Shown: in pieces, positions 62,510 through 64,000 of the stretch
Layout: every line of letters begins with the position of its first letter
Numbering within the stretch: the first letter of the stretch is position 1
Assembly (NCBI GenBank): GCA_019695305.1
Contig: JAIBAG010000014.1
Coordinates: 1-64,000, forward strand
Source of the DNA: a bacterium
Lineage (GTDB): Bacteria > UBA10199 > JAIBAG01
Direction of reading: 5' to 3'
DNA length: 64,000 bases
Notes under the pieces: model-generated
Seen by the model: the letters and a program-made list of their open reading frames with translations, nothing else
What the model was told of the DNA's origin: nothing
Databases searched by the model: none
Program-made: the position numbers and the translations under genes

Positions 62510-63319
62510 ATGAAAAAAATTTATGAGAGTTTAAAACAATTACTTCACGATCATCATTACGATCGTGCCAAACGTGTATTGGTTACCGTTTTTGGCTTTA
62601 CCTTTTTACTTATCGGCTTGGCAATGATCTTTTTGCCTGGGCCTGCACTTATTGTGATTCCAGCAAGTTTAGCGTTACTGGGTACCGAGTTTGTATGGGC
62701 TAGACGCTTTTTAAGAAAATTTAGGCAAGAAGTAAACCGTGTGCGAGGGATTATTTTTTCGGATAAATCCAAAGAGCCATTGGTAGATGTAGAAGAAGTG
62801 GATCCAACTATATTGGTTGATATTCGATACGCCACCACTAATAATTTTACAGGAAAAATTTTGTATCCATCGGCCAAATGTTTGTTGCGTCAAAGTGTGG
62901 CTGAAAAGCTTTCTATGGTGCAGCAGGAGTTGCTGGACTTAGGGTATGGTTTAAAAATTTGGGATGCTTATCGCCCGCACTCTATTCAAAAAATTTTATG
63001 GGATCATATGCCCGATGAACGCTATGTGTGTCATCCTCATCAGGGTTCTATGCATAATAGAGGTGCAGCTGTGGATGTTACGCTGGTTGATAAGGATGGT
63101 AATGAGCTGGAAATGCCCACAGCCTTTGATGAGTTTTGTGAAAAGGCTCATCGATCCTACCAGAACTTGCCCCCTCCCATTTTAAAAAATAGGCAGCTCT
63201 TGGAAGGTATGATGAAGCAGTTTGGCTTTACGGGGCTAGCTACCGAATGGTGGCATTTTAACTGTGATGGTGGTGAACATTATTCTATTTTAGACACCCC
63301 CCTTGATAACAAAATTTGA
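62510..63319 (+). CDS. PGPGW membrane domain fused to VanX-type D-Ala-D-Ala dipeptidase
   Basis: A 269-aa fusion. Residues ~20-75 are a PGPGW-type small membrane domain (LAMIFLPGPALIVIPASLALLGTEFVWAR). Residues ~95-265 are an M15D dipeptidase: DAYRPHSIQK, SMHNRGAAVDVTL (His and Asp zinc ligands) and GLATEWWHFN (catalytic Glu, ligand His). VanX/DdpX enzymes cleave free D-Ala-D-Ala. The membrane anchor probably holds the enzyme at the inner membrane, facing either side. Confidence 0.82.
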   Translation: MKKIYESLKQLLHDHHYDRAKRVLVTVFGFTFLLIGLAMIFLPGPALIVIPASLALLGTEFVWARRFLRKFRQEVNRVRGIIFSDKSKEPLVDVEEVDPTILVDIRYATTNNFTGKILYPSAKCLLRQSVAEKLSMVQQELLDLGYGLKIWDAYRPHSIQKILWDHMPDERYVCHPHQGSMHNRGAAVDVTLVDKDGNELEMPTAFDEFCEKAHRSYQNLPPPILKNRQLLEGMMKQFGFTGLATEWWHFNCDGGEHYSILDTPLDNKI

Positions 63320-63552
63320 TTTATCACGTTTGTTTTTTTGGAGTGACTTCTTTATTTTTTTAAAAACTCAAATAATATTATATACTTAAAATGCCATTCT
63401 GGCTCCCCCTTCTTTTTTAGGTGATAACAAACTGTTCTCACTTTCTGCATTTTGGCCTCATTTTGCTGTCAACATTTAAGGTGCTTTGTACGATAACTAA
63501 TATGTAGGTTGAATGGTGTTTTGAAAACTTGGTTTTAAGCGGTACGAGACGG
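63320..63552. other. Intergenic region upstream of the structured RNA
   Basis: AT-rich, with a possible promoter TTGAAA (about 63522) - 16 bp - TACGAG (63544) just before the predicted RNA 5' end. No gene seen. Confidence 0.4.
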
Positions 63553-63700
63553 AAGCCCCGGATCGGCCGGCAACTTTCATTTCTTTATATAGAGTGAGAG
63601 TGAAGGGATGGTAAAACGTCCCCTGACTCTTTCCCTATAGTAGCCTTCTGGCTACGAAATGCCCAGATTGTTGCCGGCCGATCCGGGGTTTTGTTTTTTA
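63553..63700 (+). ncRNA. Candidate structured RNA, ~145 nt
   Basis: Two perfect 19-bp complementary arms, CCCCGGATCGGCCGGCAAC (63556-63574) and its complement (63670-63688), enclose 95 nt and are followed by a T-run (63689-63699). Inside are CATTTC/GAAATG (63578-63583 with 63656-63661) and the hairpin GTAGCC-TTCT-GGCTAC (63640-63655), plus a further stem AGAGT..GGGA/TCCC..ACTCT (63597-63630). The arms pair as a multi-branched RNA. No protein is encoded. I do not recognise it as SRP, 6S, RNase P or a known riboswitch. Confidence 0.6.
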
Positions 63701-63714
63701 AAGCACTTCAAAAT

Positions 63715-63744
63715 AAAAAAGGCATCTAAAAAGATGCCTTTTTT
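63715..63744. terminator. Bidirectional terminator GGCATCT-AAAA-AGATGCC
   Basis: A 13-bp stem AAAAAAGGCATCT/AGATGCCTTTTTT with a 4-nt loop. It terminates the minus-strand gene at 63763 and can also back up the upstream RNA. Confidence 0.85.
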
Positions 63745-63762
63745 ATTTCTATTGTCAAAATT

Positions 63763-64000
63763 TTATTGAGTAAATTTTTCCATAAGCTCGTCATAATACT
63801 TAAGATGGTTTTCTTGGTTTAAGCGACGCTTAGCTGTAAAATTAACAACAATAGAATGCGGTAAAACACGTGCCGATTCGGTAGTAATGGTGTTTTGGCC
63901 AATCATCAGTGTGTATTTGCCACGAGGTTCAAGGGCGTTTTGCAATTTAATACGGATAATAGACTCCTGATAAGAGGTGTCGGTTTCAATAGTAATATTA
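63763..64000 (-). CDS. C-terminal part of an unknown protein (5' end beyond window)
   Basis: The reading frame is open to the window edge. About 78 residues are visible, e.g. SIIRIKLQNALEPRGKYTLMIG and SIVVNFTAKRRLNQENHLKYYDELMEKF at the C-terminus, beta-rich then helical. No family recognised. Confidence 0.55.
   Translation of the reverse strand, partial: NITIETDTSYQESIIRIKLQNALEPRGKYTLMIGQNTITTESARVLPHSIVVNFTAKRRLNQENHLKYYDELMEKFTQ

Noticed and set aside
63553-63700. SRP RNA or 6S RNA
   Set aside because: The SRP GGAA/GCAG loop motifs are absent, and the branched fold differs from the long 6S rod.

Overview
The window is about 42% GC (estimated by eye) and comes from a Gram-negative bacterium. 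The evidence is outer-membrane and periplasmic genes, many lipobox lipoproteins, MlaC-like proteins, a membrane pyrophosphatase, and a giant Ser/Thr-kinase/sigma-54 activator of a kind best known from myxobacteria, Bdellovibrio and relatives. I read it as a deltaproteobacterial or Bdellovibrionota-like chromosome. That is inference from gene content; no rRNA is present.

Layout. 1-0.9 kb: tail of a serine recombinase running into tRNA-Ser(CGA) and a 94-bp tandem repeat. 1-3.6 kb: M15 peptidase and small unknown genes. 3.9-5.2 kb: a foreign-looking cassette with an attC-like palindrome and a truncated methyltransferase. 5.2-11 kb: a 1290-aa unknown protein, an EI24-like membrane protein and alanine dehydrogenase. 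11-32.6 kb: an accessory island of secreted proteins, two giant FG-GAP proteins, a VapBC-like pair and the sigma-54 activator. 32.5-35.4 kb: Ppx/GppA, NfeD, SPFH and a response regulator. 35.6-41.2 kb: a duplicated lipoprotein + MlaC-like module. 41.2-53.3 kb: housekeeping genes (hisD, murA, prmC, prfA, rpmE, radA, argS) with an MFS transporter and two GSTs. 53.4-64 kb: secreted proteins, peroxiredoxin, methyltransferase, a nucleotidyltransferase pair, hppA, a cation exchanger, a VanX-like fusion and a candidate structured RNA.

Main result. The 11-32 kb island looks like one sigma-54 regulon around the activator at 22397-27379. Six sites match the -24/-12 consensus with exact GG-N10-G(C) spacing, upstream of genes at 11135, 12760, 14940, 29190(-), 32005(-) and 32303. 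Three of them share a palindrome AGTCTCA-N24/25-TGAGACT whose near edge lies 74-75 bp from the -24 GG. The activator has two Fis-like helix-turn-helix segments. The three palindrome-controlled genes encode proteins with no signal peptide that begin MT(T/S), and two carry cell-wall-enzyme motifs (L,D-transpeptidase-type and Cys/His NlpC/CHAP-type). Each is followed directly by a gene for an exported protein. This is the layout of effector-immunity pairs, such as type VI peptidoglycan effectors, although no secretion machinery is visible here.

Repeats are also notable. Hairpins built from heptanucleotide units sit at gene stop/start junctions, and a MITE-like palindrome family with AGAGTAAC ends occurs three times.
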